Shown piece after piece: positions 23,349-33,715 of a DNA stretch of 64,000 nucleotides. The stretch is from contig NC_092797.1 of assembly GCF_918797505.1 (NCBI RefSeq), forward strand, positions 27,231,372 through 27,295,371. Reading direction: 5' to 3'. Below the pieces are notes generated by a model. That model was not told the DNA's origin and made no database searches. It worked only from the letters and a program-made list of their open reading frames with translations. Source of the DNA: Bemisia tabaci (Eukaryota; Arthropoda; Insecta; Hemiptera; Aleyrodidae). Position 1 is the stretch's first letter. The number at the start of each line of letters is the position of its first letter. The position numbers and the translations under genes were made by a program.

Positions 23349-23603
23349 CATAGGCGGATCCAGGCGAGGGGCGCACGCCCCTCCCGTTCGGTCTAAAAGA
23401 AAAGAGACAGTAAAAGGAACAAAGAAAGAAAAAGGGACGAAGAAAAGAGGAGGGAAGGACGCTTAGATTTGGTAATTATTCAAGACGAAATTGACTCAAA
23501 CGACATGTTGGATGCTTTAACATTTTTGAAATGTTTTGATGGAGCCCCCGGACCCCCATCATGCCCCCCCCCTCCTCGTTGGAGGTGTCTGGATCCGCTT
23601 ATG
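23349..23603. mobile_element. 255-bp element with CATARGCGGATCCAG termini
   Basis: The left end CATAGGCGGATCCAG and the right-end complement CATAAGCGGATCCAG are inverted. The interior has AGACGAAATTGACTC and a CCCCCGGACCCCC segment near the right end. It shares these with the decayed copy ending at 21957. Non-coding. Confidence 0.6.
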
Positions 23604-23609
23604 ACACAG

Positions 23610-23848
23610 AAAAAAACGGTTTGATCATGTAGACCATAAGTATGGCGTTATGTATTGGCCGGATTCGGTTCATGTAATGCTCAGTTCTGGGGAACCATAT
23701 CCTCGGTTTTCGCAACCGTCCATTCGACCAAACCGAACTGTAGGAAGAGCTCGGTAACATGAACCGAAGGTGCGGTTCTTTGGACCACGAGTGTAGTTAC
23801 ATGAACCGAATATCGCGGCCGATGTACAAAACCGTAATTACGGTACAT
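23610..23848. repeat. Repeat-like stretch with ACGGTTT / AAACCGT ends
   Basis: The segment starts AAAAAAACGGTTTGATCATG and ends near AAAACCGTAATTACGG, with repeated CATGAACCGAA motifs inside (about 23760-23805). It may be another small inverted-repeat element, but its ends are not sharp. Confidence 0.3.
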
Positions 23849-24153
23849 CAGGGTGTCTACTAAAACAGGCTAACCAAAAATCAGTACTTTTACAGTACTT
23901 TTTTAGTACATTCCCAAGAAATTCAGTAACTCCTCAACAGAAAAATTCAGTACTTTTTCAATACTTCCAATTATGGACGAAATTTAAAAAAATTGAGTTT
24001 CGCTCAAATTGAGACAAAAACGGCAAAAAATTAGAAAAATTCCAGACCTTCTTGCGGAATTTCCGCACTTTATCAGTACTTCTTCCGGACCGCCCTTAAA
24101 AAATCAGTACTATTTCCGGACTTTCCGAAAATTCCGGACTTGTAGACACCCTG
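23849..24153. mobile_element. CAGGGTGTCTAC element, copy 1
   Basis: About 305 bp with inverted ends CAGGGTGTCTAC. The interior is built from degenerate CAGTACTTTTTCAGTAC-type motifs and TTCCGGAC motifs. Copies occur at 37241-37500 and 53934-54206. No clear target duplication. The superfamily is undetermined; the CAG start is hAT-like. Confidence 0.78.
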
Positions 24154-25726
24154 TGCATACAGCCAGAATGCTTGCTGTACGTGTATTGAAGCCTGGAATG
24201 TAGTAAGTAGACCGTTAATGTGGGGTCATCTCATCACATCAGAAGTTCTGGGGCCACTAACTAGATATAAGCCGGACGCAGTAATAAGCGAATGTCAGCC
24301 TGGATCCGGAACTCAGGTGGTCCTTCCGTGTTTGGGGAACATGGTCGAATTATTCACGACGAGGTGCGATCCGGATAATCCCGTGGTCCGTGAAGTGTGG
24401 CCGGCACAAAGCCCGGGCGGGGCGGGGCCCGGGGGGGATCCGCGAAGTTTGCAAAAGCGCGTAAGTGCAACGGGGTTCCCTCGGGGTTTACGCCTTTCCC
24501 GCGGTGCCCGATCGGTTGTTGCTGCTATCGCCATCAATCCCGGCGAACCAATTGCGCACAGGAAATAGTTCCAAATGCCCCCTGATTTACTATTGTTTCA
24601 AAGGGGTTCGCTTTTTATCGGATCCTCCGCTACACTCCTTCGATCTATCGCTGTTGCCAGCTTTCCGCTCTCGATATTTACCACTTGCTCGTGATGGTAA
24701 ACTTTTGAGGCAAATATAATTCGTGTGCGTTTATGGGGAAACGGAGGGGAGACCTTTGGTCCATTGGGGAGTTTTCGATTAAGCTATTTTTGTCAAGTTG
24801 GCTCGGAAAATCGGATTTTGAGATTTCCACGGAAAAAATCTCTCTAATAGTGCTCTAAAGAATGAGTTGAAAGCTGTTGGGTTCATTTTTCCGAGAGCAG
24901 CAGAGGTACGGTAAAAATTTGGCAATTTTGTTCCTGGAACACGTCAAATTAGAATTTTGTAAATCTTTTTATCAAAACTACGTTTTTGGAAGCTTCAAAC
25001 CGCCTTTACTTTGGTCTGGTTTGATATTTCTAGTCGTATATTGTAAATTTACTAAAAACACTTTTCTACGCCCTGGTGAAATGACTCAATAACTTATCGT
25101 GGATAATGGTCTCATTTTCTGTGGACAGTCAAGGTTGCAACAATAGAACAGCCAGTTATTTCAAGAACTAGAAAGTTCCTCGCAAGTAGTGCTACCTTCC
25201 GATGACTGGCAAGCAATGCTGTAAAATTATGTTGAGTCTAGGCAATAGATTGGTTGACACCTTATTAGTATTCGTTATTCGCCAAAGATTTTTGAGTTGA
25301 TTGTGGAAATTAACCAGGGTCTAGAGAATCTCTGTGCCTCAGGCTATGAGCAAAACTAAACCCGGAATAGGCTGGCTATTAGTGTAGATAAAGTCAGTCT
25401 TGATAACTCTCTCGTCGATAATGAATTCAAAATTCAACTGTTTAGATGCGGATACTCAAATCTTCGATGAAAAGATTGATGTGACATTTTTAGGAAAAAC
25501 AAATTTTTAAACTTCTCGATCATGACAGAACGAATGTTTGGCACCTAGAACTTACCGGTCCCGCTATCTATTCCCATGAGAGTCACGATATTTCTTACCT
25601 GTAAACATAAAAAAAAATGTGGGAATTATTCAACTGGAAAGTGAAGTAAAACATCCTTTAATTTTAAGAAATAATAGCATATTCTTAATTTCCCCCAACG
25701 TCATGCCGCGCAGTGTAACAAGTCAA
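24154..25726. other. Non-coding stretch with GC-rich patch
   Basis: No gene supported. A GC-rich patch at about 24380-24560 contains GGGCGGGGCGGGGCCCGGGG. Overlapping frames there, up to 116 codons, run on both strands without a domain and are products of base composition. Confidence 0.4.
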
Positions 25727-25990
25727 TAGAGGTCGGACATGACATTTTTGACTAAAATTGCAAATTTTGATACTTATTTTTTTCACAATTTCAATTTCAA
25801 TGGATGTTTCCAAACGGAAATTTTAAGAAAAACCTTGTGTAACTACTTTTGAACTTCTCCGTTTCATATTTTTGAGGATATAAGTTTTGAAAATGTCCGA
25901 ATTTTGTCCTATCTCTCCCACTGCCTCGTTCCACTGTGTGCCGAGGGGTCCCATTTTGTGCTGTCGAGGCCCTATGTGAGCAGCGCTGCG
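25727..25990 (+). repeat. Diverged copy of the AGGTCGGAC repeat
   Basis: GAGGTCGGACATGACATTTTTGAC, TGCAAATTTTGAT and the complement of GGACAAAATTCGG at 25888-25905 match, in inverted orientation, the segment at about 21490-21690. The downstream CCGAGGGGTCCC continues the similarity. An old, degenerate interspersed repeat. Confidence 0.5.
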
Positions 25991-28559
25991 GCATGAAGAG
26001 TTGTTACAACAACGGAGCAAAAGGCTCTCGTGAGATCCTGTGAGCAATCATATCGATGCATTCGACTCTTATTGAGTCCGAGGTCCGGAATCCTCATAAT
26101 TTCAGTCCGTCGCATGCAAACGAGTCTTCGATTACACAGGAATCGTTCACTAGCATGCAGATGCAGAAACGTAGGAGCCATTCAAAATAGTGACTCATTT
26201 ATTGAGGGCAATATCTGGTTAATGTACTCACAGCACGCGGTTTGAACTGCGGTTCAACTTTAAAATCCTCTGTCAAAGTTCACCAGAAAAGTTCATGGCG
26301 TACGTTCTGCCATGACTGGAAAGGACCCTTTGAGCCATAATCCAGCTTGTTACAATTTATGTCAACCTCGTTATTTCAAATTATTCAAAATATTAGACAA
26401 ATAACAGAGAGGAGGCTTTACAGTAACAATTATGAAAAAGGCACGAAAAAGGTTATGTCCAGTCCACACTATTTACAGAAAGAAACCAGCTTTGGAGCAT
26501 GGTAAAAAGAGGACGAGGTGGTTGGATGATAGACATTTTCAATTGATTGTAGTATAGTGCCCCAATAAATTAGGTTAGGTTGTATACCCAAATGTTGCAG
26601 TACTGCCACAATTAGTTCGAAAGGTCCACATCATCCAACAAATTGGGGTAGTGTCATAACTATAGGGGTTAACCCCTAACACTTTCTTTCTGCGAGTCTA
26701 TTACAAACTGAGCACAGTTTAAATGCGAAGAAATTTTCAAATTTTTCGTTCACAATATAGTTCAAAACCACGCCAGCTTGTTTCCAATAAAGTTTATCGA
26801 CAATTCTTTACTTTTTTCCCGTAATCCATTAACTTAGGCTATCGTTTGTCATTTTTTGATAGTAGTTAAAGAAATAAGGACTTTTAATTCTCCCATGCAG
26901 AAAAATGTCAAATGTACCGTTTTTCATGGGGTTAAGGAGGGTAAAACCGAGAACCTCAGCGAAGAAGTACGTCCCTCCGTTCACTCTCTGGATATGAATG
27001 GAGTAGGGGTCGTTGGGAGGGGGGGCAAAATATGGAAAGACGCGGCTTGGTATAGGACAAGGAGTTGAAAAGGTAGGCCACACACACAGCACATACATCG
27101 GCCGGAGAACAATGGTGCGGATCAAAATGCATTATGCGAGCATCGAACGGCGGCTATTGTTTATACGAAACAGTGAGCGACTCGCTCCACGTAAGAATAT
27201 TGCTCGGAAACCGCTCTATATAGCTTTGCCAGATTGCTTCTCGCGAAAGCCCCCCCCCCCCCCTCCTCTGCTTCTTCCAAAAAAAGGGGGAAAAATAACT
27301 AATTTTGGTAAGAAATTCGGAGAGCATTCGACATCGAAAAATATTTTGCCCCCCGAAAAGTTATGTAGATGTAGATAAGGAGTAAAATTCGCGGAGTTGA
27401 CTCAAAAAAGGGGTTGGATACACTCTGTAGATCCGGAGCTCACTCCGGAAAAATGGTTATTTATAAAAAACATTTACTAACACCTGAGCGCTTTTCTATT
27501 ACGACAGTATTAGAACTTTCCCGCTTGTTTTTTTTTACTCTTTACTTTTAAAAGTAAAGAGTACAAGGTTCCATTTGGCAACTATGACAACAGTAACTGC
27601 GAATTCCCGACCTCTTCTCGGCTGGTCCATCATTGCACAATATTTCTCGAAGCCTCCATTATGCTCCAGCCAGTGTCATCACCACCATACCGAACATGCA
27701 CTTGTACCCCCCACTTTACACTCTATCAAAGTCAATAAATTATGTCACCCCGAAGATGAGGGTGGTGAAAATCGAATCATATCTATTTTATACTTGAGAG
27801 CCGGGGGGTTATAACTCAGTTCTTTCTATCATTTTGAGATAAAAGGGGTTTCAACATCATTGCCCGCGATGTAATTCGCATTTTTTTTTAAAAACTTCCT
27901 CCCTTGATATCGGCATCCGATATGAGATACCAAATTTATTGCACCTAACAGGCGCAAAAATTATACGAATGATTTTATCGAAGTGAGCCTATGGGTTTGC
28001 AGAGAATACACTGAATTCCGCGATATTATATAGTTCGACAAAAGCGTGACATTGGTCTAAAAAGAAGCATGTGAAGTCCTCTTTGCAAAAAACTAAAACA
28101 GCGAATAATTAATTGAAAATTCAAGTGCAACCGTCTGACATTTTACTAAAAGTCTCATCATGTACAGTACACTGTTGCAAACTATAAACTCGCTTCACCT
28201 GCGCATCTCCATGTTGGCAACGAGTCAATGAGTGAACTTCACTACTCACTCATAGGCGCAAAAAAAATTTGAAGCTCAATGACTACACTTTAAATTCGCT
28301 AGGCATTTAGTTTTGTCTTATGCATGCAAGACCTTATCGCAGAGTATTAGAGACGTCGAACTGCTTATGCATGATAACTTAAGCACTTATTGAAATGCAT
28401 ATTATTGAAATGCATACTATCGGAGACAAAACACCTTAGGATATCAGGGTTGGACTTCTTCACCTCCTGGACTAACCTCCTTCAAAAGCGAGACCTAATA
28501 CTTGAACGCATTCGCGTAAAGTCAACATGAACGAAGCATACATGAGGAATTGTCCATAA
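25991..28559. other. Non-coding stretch
   Basis: No gene recognised. A poly-C run lies at 27250-27262. A segment at 26480-26540 reads GKKRTRWLDD in one frame, faintly like a retroelement tail, but it is too short to call. A short palindrome with ACTCTTTACTTTT / AAAAGTAAAGAGT lies at 27538-27562. Confidence 0.35.
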
Positions 28560-28700
28560 ATGGACTTCATCTTGCAATTGAGAACTACAATTTCTGACGT
28601 GGTTTAAAAACAACGTTTGTACCATTTGTTTCCCTATGCACATACGAGTTTTTACGGATGAGCCAGAAATCGTAGTTCCGAATTGCAAAATGTAGTCCAA
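28560..28700. mobile_element. Short inverted-repeat element J, copy 1
   Basis: About 140 bp. TGGACTTCATCTTGCAATT at the left pairs with AATTGCAAAATGTAGTCCA at the right, with GAACTACAATTTCTG / CAGAAATCGTAGTTC further in. A relative lies at 60570-60710. Confidence 0.65.
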
Positions 28701-29567
28701 ATAACGTCAGGCATTTCCCCCATGCATTTTTCAATCCCCTGCTTCCTCTGATCCTCTCCCCGAAAGGATTTTTGGGGTAATCCTGCCCCCCCTCCCAAAT
28801 ACCTGAGGTCATTTACAGAGAGCCCCTAAGTTACTTTCAATGATTGAGTATCGATTAATGAAAATGACGATGCTGGTGGCGAGTCTATTCATGTTTTGCT
28901 CGAATAAAATGCTGAGCACGCCACTGACTCCTCGTCATTAGGCCAAAATATTTGTGGACCCCAAAAAGCATGTTCCAAACTACAGGAGGCTCTCCAAGTG
29001 GGTCTCTAAATGACATTAGTCTCTGATTCCAGGTTCCAAACTGTAATGGTAAACCGGGCGAAGCACGTCCAGCGTCTGACCGCGAGGCGAGAACTGCAGA
29101 GGTGACCAACTGCGGTGCACTAATTGTCGCGCATGATGCAGGATGCACGCTGCACCTCCGAAATCCTGAGACCCGGCAGATAATCACCCAGCCGTAAACC
29201 GGCCGCAACCCCCACCGCGATACCCCCGACTTCGATACATCGAAGTTCGATAAGATGCCCGCGGAAGATACGCGCATCGATGGGTCGAGGTCCGGCGACC
29301 GGCGCGCCTTGGTCAGGGGTAATGAGTGGTTCCGTGGGCTCCATTGTTAGCCTGCATTACGGACGGTAATAACTCAAAACATAATCAGATCCCGCATGAA
29401 TTATGGAGTTTCGCTCCGGGTCCGGTTTTTTGGCAGGGGCGCGCCGCCGAGAAGTACCGAGCCCCGCCGAAAACTCCCGAAGTCCAGATCTGGAGACCTG
29501 ATGCCCCCTCGCAGTTCCCCCGGCACTGATTGAGACGTTGCCGCGTCTTCAGTAAACTCGATTGATG
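28701..29567. other. Non-coding, GC-rich in the right half
   Basis: A GC-rich region at about 29040-29540 with overlapping frames on both strands (for example 28885-29277 on the minus strand) and no recognisable domain. A CpG-rich regulatory island or an unrecognised exon are both possible. Confidence 0.3.
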
Positions 29568-29797
29568 CACTGGAAAAAAAACACATTGGATCTAGAGTCC
29601 AGACTCTTAAAACATCGACAAGAAAAAGTACTCTTGATTCAATCAGAATCTAGCTTAAATCAAGAACCAAGCCTCTTAATTTAAGCGGATTTCATTTTGA
29701 TTCAAGCAAAAATCCGATTGAATCAAGAGTATTTTTTCTTGTGAATGTTTTCCAAGAGTCTGCATGGACTCTGCTCCAATGTGTTTTTTATCCAGTG
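29568..29797. mobile_element. MITE family B, copy 3
   Basis: About 230 bp, with ends CACTGGAAAAAAAACACATT and the complement ending TTTTTATCCAGTG. The internal arms are as in the other copies. The flanks TGATG and TGAGG are a near-match to the 5-bp repeat around copy 4. Confidence 0.86.
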
Positions 29798-29819
29798 TGA
29801 GGAAATAGTACTCACTACA

Positions 29820-30030
29820 CTGCCGTGCTGAGAAAAAACGCCGTATGAACTTTCGAGAGGTGCCAAATTTCCTCCGTTAAAATTTTCATTTACAAGGAGA
29901 CTTATGAATAGTTTTTCTTGAAATTCTTAGAAAATTTGGAACTGAGTACGAATAAAATTCAGTGAAAAATTGAAGGAAAAATATTCGCTGATTTCCCTGA
30001 AAATTCGTATTTTTTCAAAGGAAATTTGTG
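29820..30030. mobile_element. MITE family C, copy 2 (right end missing)
   Basis: It begins CTGCCGTGCTGAGAAAAAAC, GCCGTATGAAC, then GTGCCAAATTTCC and the usual interior. The terminal segment expected on the right (CGTTTTTCCTTAGCACGGCAG) is absent after about 30030. It lies 22 bp from MITE B copy 3. A truncated, older insertion. Confidence 0.75.
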
Positions 30031-30104
30031 CGTTTTGGATACTCGCAGCTTTAATGCAGGTATTTCAAAAGATATTTCGTGAGATAACTAGCCGGAAAGT
30101 GTTT

Positions 30105-30430
30105 TTGGCCGTGATGGATACGTTTGTGCCAAAAATTGAAAGTTAAACCAGGGTTGCAGAAAATTTCGTTCGATATCTCGGTGGTTATTACTTTACATTC
30201 CTGCTCTGGATTCACCTCAAGGTTGCGTCACCGACGTGCTCTTCAGCAGCAAAAGGTAAAAAACTCGGATATGGTAAAAACCGTTATGGATATTGTGCGA
30301 TTTCACCAAACATTTAAAATTAAACCATGGTTGTCGAAAATTTCGTTCGACATCTCGTTACTTGCGCTCCTGCTCTAGATTCACCTTAAGGTTGCGTCAC
30401 TGATGTGTTCTTCAGCAGAAAAAGGTAAAC
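30105..30430 (+). repeat. Diverged tandem duplication, about 175-bp unit
   Basis: Two copies share, in order, AAATTAAACCAKGGTTG, GAAAATTTCGTTCGA, ATCTCG, CTCCTGCTCTRGATTCACC, AAGGTTGCGTCAC and CTTCAGCAG-AAAAGGTAAA. The frame at 30124-30378 crosses both copies and is chance. Confidence 0.7.
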
Positions 30431-30460
30431 AAATCGGAGATTCATACAAGAGCGTTTTCG

Positions 30461-30878
30461 TAGTTTTCGGTAGAGTACCTATACAGCGAGAGTATAGACA
30501 GATGTGAGACTCCGAAAATCCATCAGGCCTTCTACCGATGCCTCCGCGAATAAAGTTAAGGCTCAGAAATGCAGCCAACCTATGAATTTGAATTGTCCAG
30601 AGCGATTAACTAATATACAACTGTTGGGAATCGTCGTTTTTACAGCAGGTATTTGACTTAGTTTTTGCATACATTTACTCATTTTTGCGGAAGAACTCTC
30701 ATTTATGTACATTCTTGGCCATCTCGGCTAGAATTGGAATCTACAGACTCTGCAGACTATCGGTGAAATTTTGTGTGTTAGAAGTTGTTTAGAAGAATGG
30801 CTGCACGTTTGGGCCCTAAGCCCTTTATTAAGCGATCTGTCCAGACTCTCGCTACATACGTACTCTAGTTTTCGGTAG
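30461..30878. mobile_element. TA-flanked element H, copy 1, with a 12-13-bp flanking repeat
   Basis: The element spans 30473-30865. Inverted ends start GAGTACCTATACAGCGAGAG and pair with CTCTCGCTACATACGTACTC. TA lies on both sides. Unusually, the flanking identity extends to TAGTTTTCGGTA (30461-30472 and 30866-30877), followed on both sides by G. The TA flank is typical of Tc1/mariner-type insertions. The longer duplication is not. Confidence 0.72.
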
Positions 30879-31587
30879 CATTATGATAAAAGGTTCCTAT
30901 ACACAGTGAAAATTCAAGTTCGGGATAGAGCCGTTTACAAGATCGGGCAACAGAGCGCGCTGCACGTTGGTAAGACGAGTTATCGCGCGGCTGTTAATGG
31001 CACGGATTAACGACAACGTTGACCAACAAGCCAAGTGCAGAAGCGGGGCCCGGGCCCGGGCAGCGGCCGCGCCGCTTAATAGCGCCCATGCCCGCTCCTC
31101 GTAACCTCCGACTAAGTATGATATACTGTCCAATTAACCGTCACACACTAATATAATCCCGACTCAAAAACCCCCAACCGCCGCCATCGCGCACCCATAA
31201 TTGCAAGTGATATACTCACTGTTTTCAATAATCGGCCCAGCCCCAACTCGCCTCCCCGAATATCGAACCGGTCCGGGGACCGGCTACCCATGCACCCGGA
31301 AATTTTTCGCGGGGAGCGGCTCTGCATTCTAAAATTTAGTGTGGGGGAGGTTTAAACAGAAATAATTCCTGACAATCACGAGAAATGAAGCTTGTGAGGG
31401 TAAATTATTCTAAAATTTACCCCCCGAAGAAGTTTTTACAATATTACGAGTCATTTCATGTTGGGGTGGGGGAAAATCTATGGTCAAAATATTCTCTAGA
31501 GGGGGTTCAAAGATGAACAATTCCTTACAGTCATGAAAACTGACGTTTTTTGAAAAAAAATTCCAGTGATAGAAAGGGTGGCCCAGA
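30879..31587. other. Non-coding stretch with GC-rich island
   Basis: GC-rich sequence from about 31020 to 31320 includes GGGGCCCGGGCCCGGG and GCGGCCGCGCCGC. This could be a CpG island of a nearby gene, but no exon or promoter signature could be fixed. Confidence 0.3.
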
Positions 31588-31770
31588 TCTCGCCCAGATC
31601 AGCCAGTCACAAGGCGTCAAATTCTCTCACTTTTGAATCTATTTTTCTCCAATTTCCCATCTTAGAAAAAAATTATAAAAAATGCTGCGTACTCAGCTCA
31701 TTAGACACTCTCAGATGAAGCAATACAATTTTTGAGGGCAAATTCTCCATTGAATGATGAATTCTGAGAT
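31588..31770 (+). repeat. Interspersed repeat M, copy 1
   Basis: It shares TCACAAGGCGTCAAA, TCTCACTTTT, TTTTTCTCCAATTTCCC, GCGTACTCAGCTCATTAG and GCAAATTCTCCATT, in order, with 46130-46300. An old dispersed repeat with unknown ends. Confidence 0.6.
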
Positions 31771-32604
31771 TTTTAGTTTTCAGTGCTGTAAGAACATGAA
31801 GAAAATTCTGTAAAACTTAAACTAATTCCATTCTTTTGCTTCCTTTTTAGTGGATGAAATATTAACGGAGATCCTGAGACACCGGAACCAAGAAATGTTT
31901 TCTCTGCACCCAGCGCTTCAATTTAAGTGCGTTCAATGCAAGAATTTCAAAAACATGCAGCGCTTTGTAGAAAGTTCCCTCGGCTACTGAGCGCACAATT
32001 AAAGATTACCCACACACAAGACTAGCTCTTCCTGGAGTTTGCAATAGCCGCCGCCTGGCGTTAGTTTTATCTCCCGTAAACATGAAGCTCGCCGATTTCT
32101 TGCGTTCGAACTTATTCGCGCGGGAACTTTTTATCTGGGCCCCCAGTGATGCAAGCTAGCGGCTTCTAATGAACCGTGAACATGATAATACAACTCGGAA
32201 AAGAACCGGAATTTACGGTCGTCTTCTCCCACGCAAACATTTTAATCTGGCCCCGGATCTACCGGTCCGCCGTCGCGTCGCACTGCGCCGGGCCTGGCCC
32301 TGGCGTGCAGGGAAAACTCTAAAATATTCAGCAGCACGGAAAAGAGTTTAGAGATAGCGCTGCGAACAAACGTCGAGCCGAGATAGGATCCAATATCGCC
32401 GAGGAAAGTGTCGGCGCTTCTCCCACGGAGCTCGGGGTATTTCCGGAAAATTTTCAAGACTTTCCAGGGTCCTCCGAGGGTCCTGGGTCTCGTGTGCAGA
32501 GACCCTTTACTCACGTCTCTTTTTGCATATCTGGAAGCCAAAAATGTCACTTTTGGACTGAAGGAATAAAGATATTCTCTTGGAAAAGGTGCATTACATT
32601 GATG
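31771..32604. other. Non-coding stretch
   Basis: No gene supported. Opposing frames at 32169-32351 and 32242-32607 overlap in a GC-rich patch and show no domain. Confidence 0.35.
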
Positions 32605-32827
32605 CACTGGAAAGAAAGTCTCTTGGATGTATAGCCAAGACTCATAAAAAATTTGACGAAAACTCTTGATTTAATCAGATTTTTCTTGAATCAATAGGAT
32701 ATTTGCTTAAATTAAGAGTCTCGGCTCTCGATTCAAGCAAAAATCCGCTTGAATCAAGAGCTTTTTCTTGTAAAATATTTCAACAGTCTGAACTCGGGAT
32801 CCCGGACACTTATTTCCCAGTGTGATG
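32600..32827. mobile_element. MITE family B, copy 4, with TGATG direct repeat
   Basis: The element at 32605-32822 begins CACTGGAAAGAAAG and ends TTATTTCCCAGTG. It is more diverged than the other three copies but keeps the TTGATT / AATCAAG arms. TGATG occurs immediately on both sides (32600-32604 and 32823-32827), the best candidate target duplication for the family. Confidence 0.82.
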
Positions 32828-32913
32828 TAAGGGGAAAGGGATTGAAGAAAATCACAAAAAACCACAGATACTATTACAATCGACAAATGATGATGTTTTG
32901 GAGCTAAACTTGG

Positions 32914-33150
32914 TATTGAAACTGATAGACAAAGAGGACATAGTATGGAGTAATCCTATTGGTTGAAATTGGTGGTTCCTAGGACCAAGAGAGAAAATGA
33001 TGAATTAACTATAGGGTCTCTCATGGGTTGCCGTTAGTTTGTCTATCACTTACCTCCTTTGTCCATTGTAACCACCCGCTTCCACCGATAGGGTTGATCT
33101 ATTCCCCTTTTGTCTTCTTTGTCTATCGCCAATATATCAATTTCAATAAT
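32914..33150. repeat. Imperfect inverted repeat with GATAGACAAAG arms
   Basis: TATTGAAACTGATAGACAAAG at the left is complemented by CTTTGTCTATC...TCAATTTCAATA at the right. CCTATTGGTTGAAATTGGTGG pairs imperfectly with CCACC...ATAGGG inside. Probably an old MITE. Confidence 0.4.
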
Positions 33151-33629
33151 CAGCCCGCTGGCCCCCAGCTTCCTTTAAATCTTAAATCAGTCTTCTAATG
33201 CGTAATCAAAACCTGCAAGAGGCTAAGTGTATTTCAAACCTTGATCAATTTTTTTTCAGAGCCAAGCATGGAAAAAAATTAGAAAAAATCTTAAAATTTT
33301 TGATCGAGCACAAGAGAGCCTGAACACGGAATCTAACGTGTGAGTGTGCGGAGTCCGAAAAACACACATCGATTCCTGATCCTCTAATGATAATGTTTTA
33401 CATGTTCTCGGAAGCGAGCGGTGATGGCCTCGCCTCTCGGAGCCGATGACGGGCGGATTAATGAGTCTCGTTGTTATAATTGCTTCCCTTCAATCTCGGG
33501 CTCCACGAAAAGAAAGTCCGCGCCGCAGATGATGGCTGGCCACGCATGATTTCAGTTGAAATGGGAATGGGCGAAATGTAATGATTCTCAACTAGCGGCG
33601 AGCCAGCGAGACAGTAGCGGGTCGTTCTT
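33151..33629. other. Non-coding stretch
   Basis: No gene supported. A GC-richer patch at about 33410-33620 contains GGCGGATTAATGAGTC and GTTATAATTGC motifs. No domain is visible in the frame at 33458-33664. Confidence 0.35.
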
Positions 33630-33715
33630 TGCCATACATCGTTTGATCTGCCATTTAAACCCATGGAAAAGGATCGATTATCAGGGTATACCTTAAAAAT
33701 CGATACTTTGCCGTA
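33630..33715. mobile_element. Degenerate central fragment of hAT-type MITE family D
   Basis: GCCATTTAAACCCATGGAAA, AGGATCGATTATCAGGGT and ATACCTTAAAAATCGATACTTTGCC match the middle of the intact copies at 39787, 51567 and 58436. The terminal CAGTGGCGTGG segments are lost. Confidence 0.55.

Noticed and set aside
26480..26540. GKKRTRWLDD-like peptide, possible retroelement tail
   Set aside because: Too short and without any of the upstream block; kept only as a remark.
28885..29277. 130-codon frame on the - strand
   Set aside because: GC-rich region with several overlapping frames and no motif.
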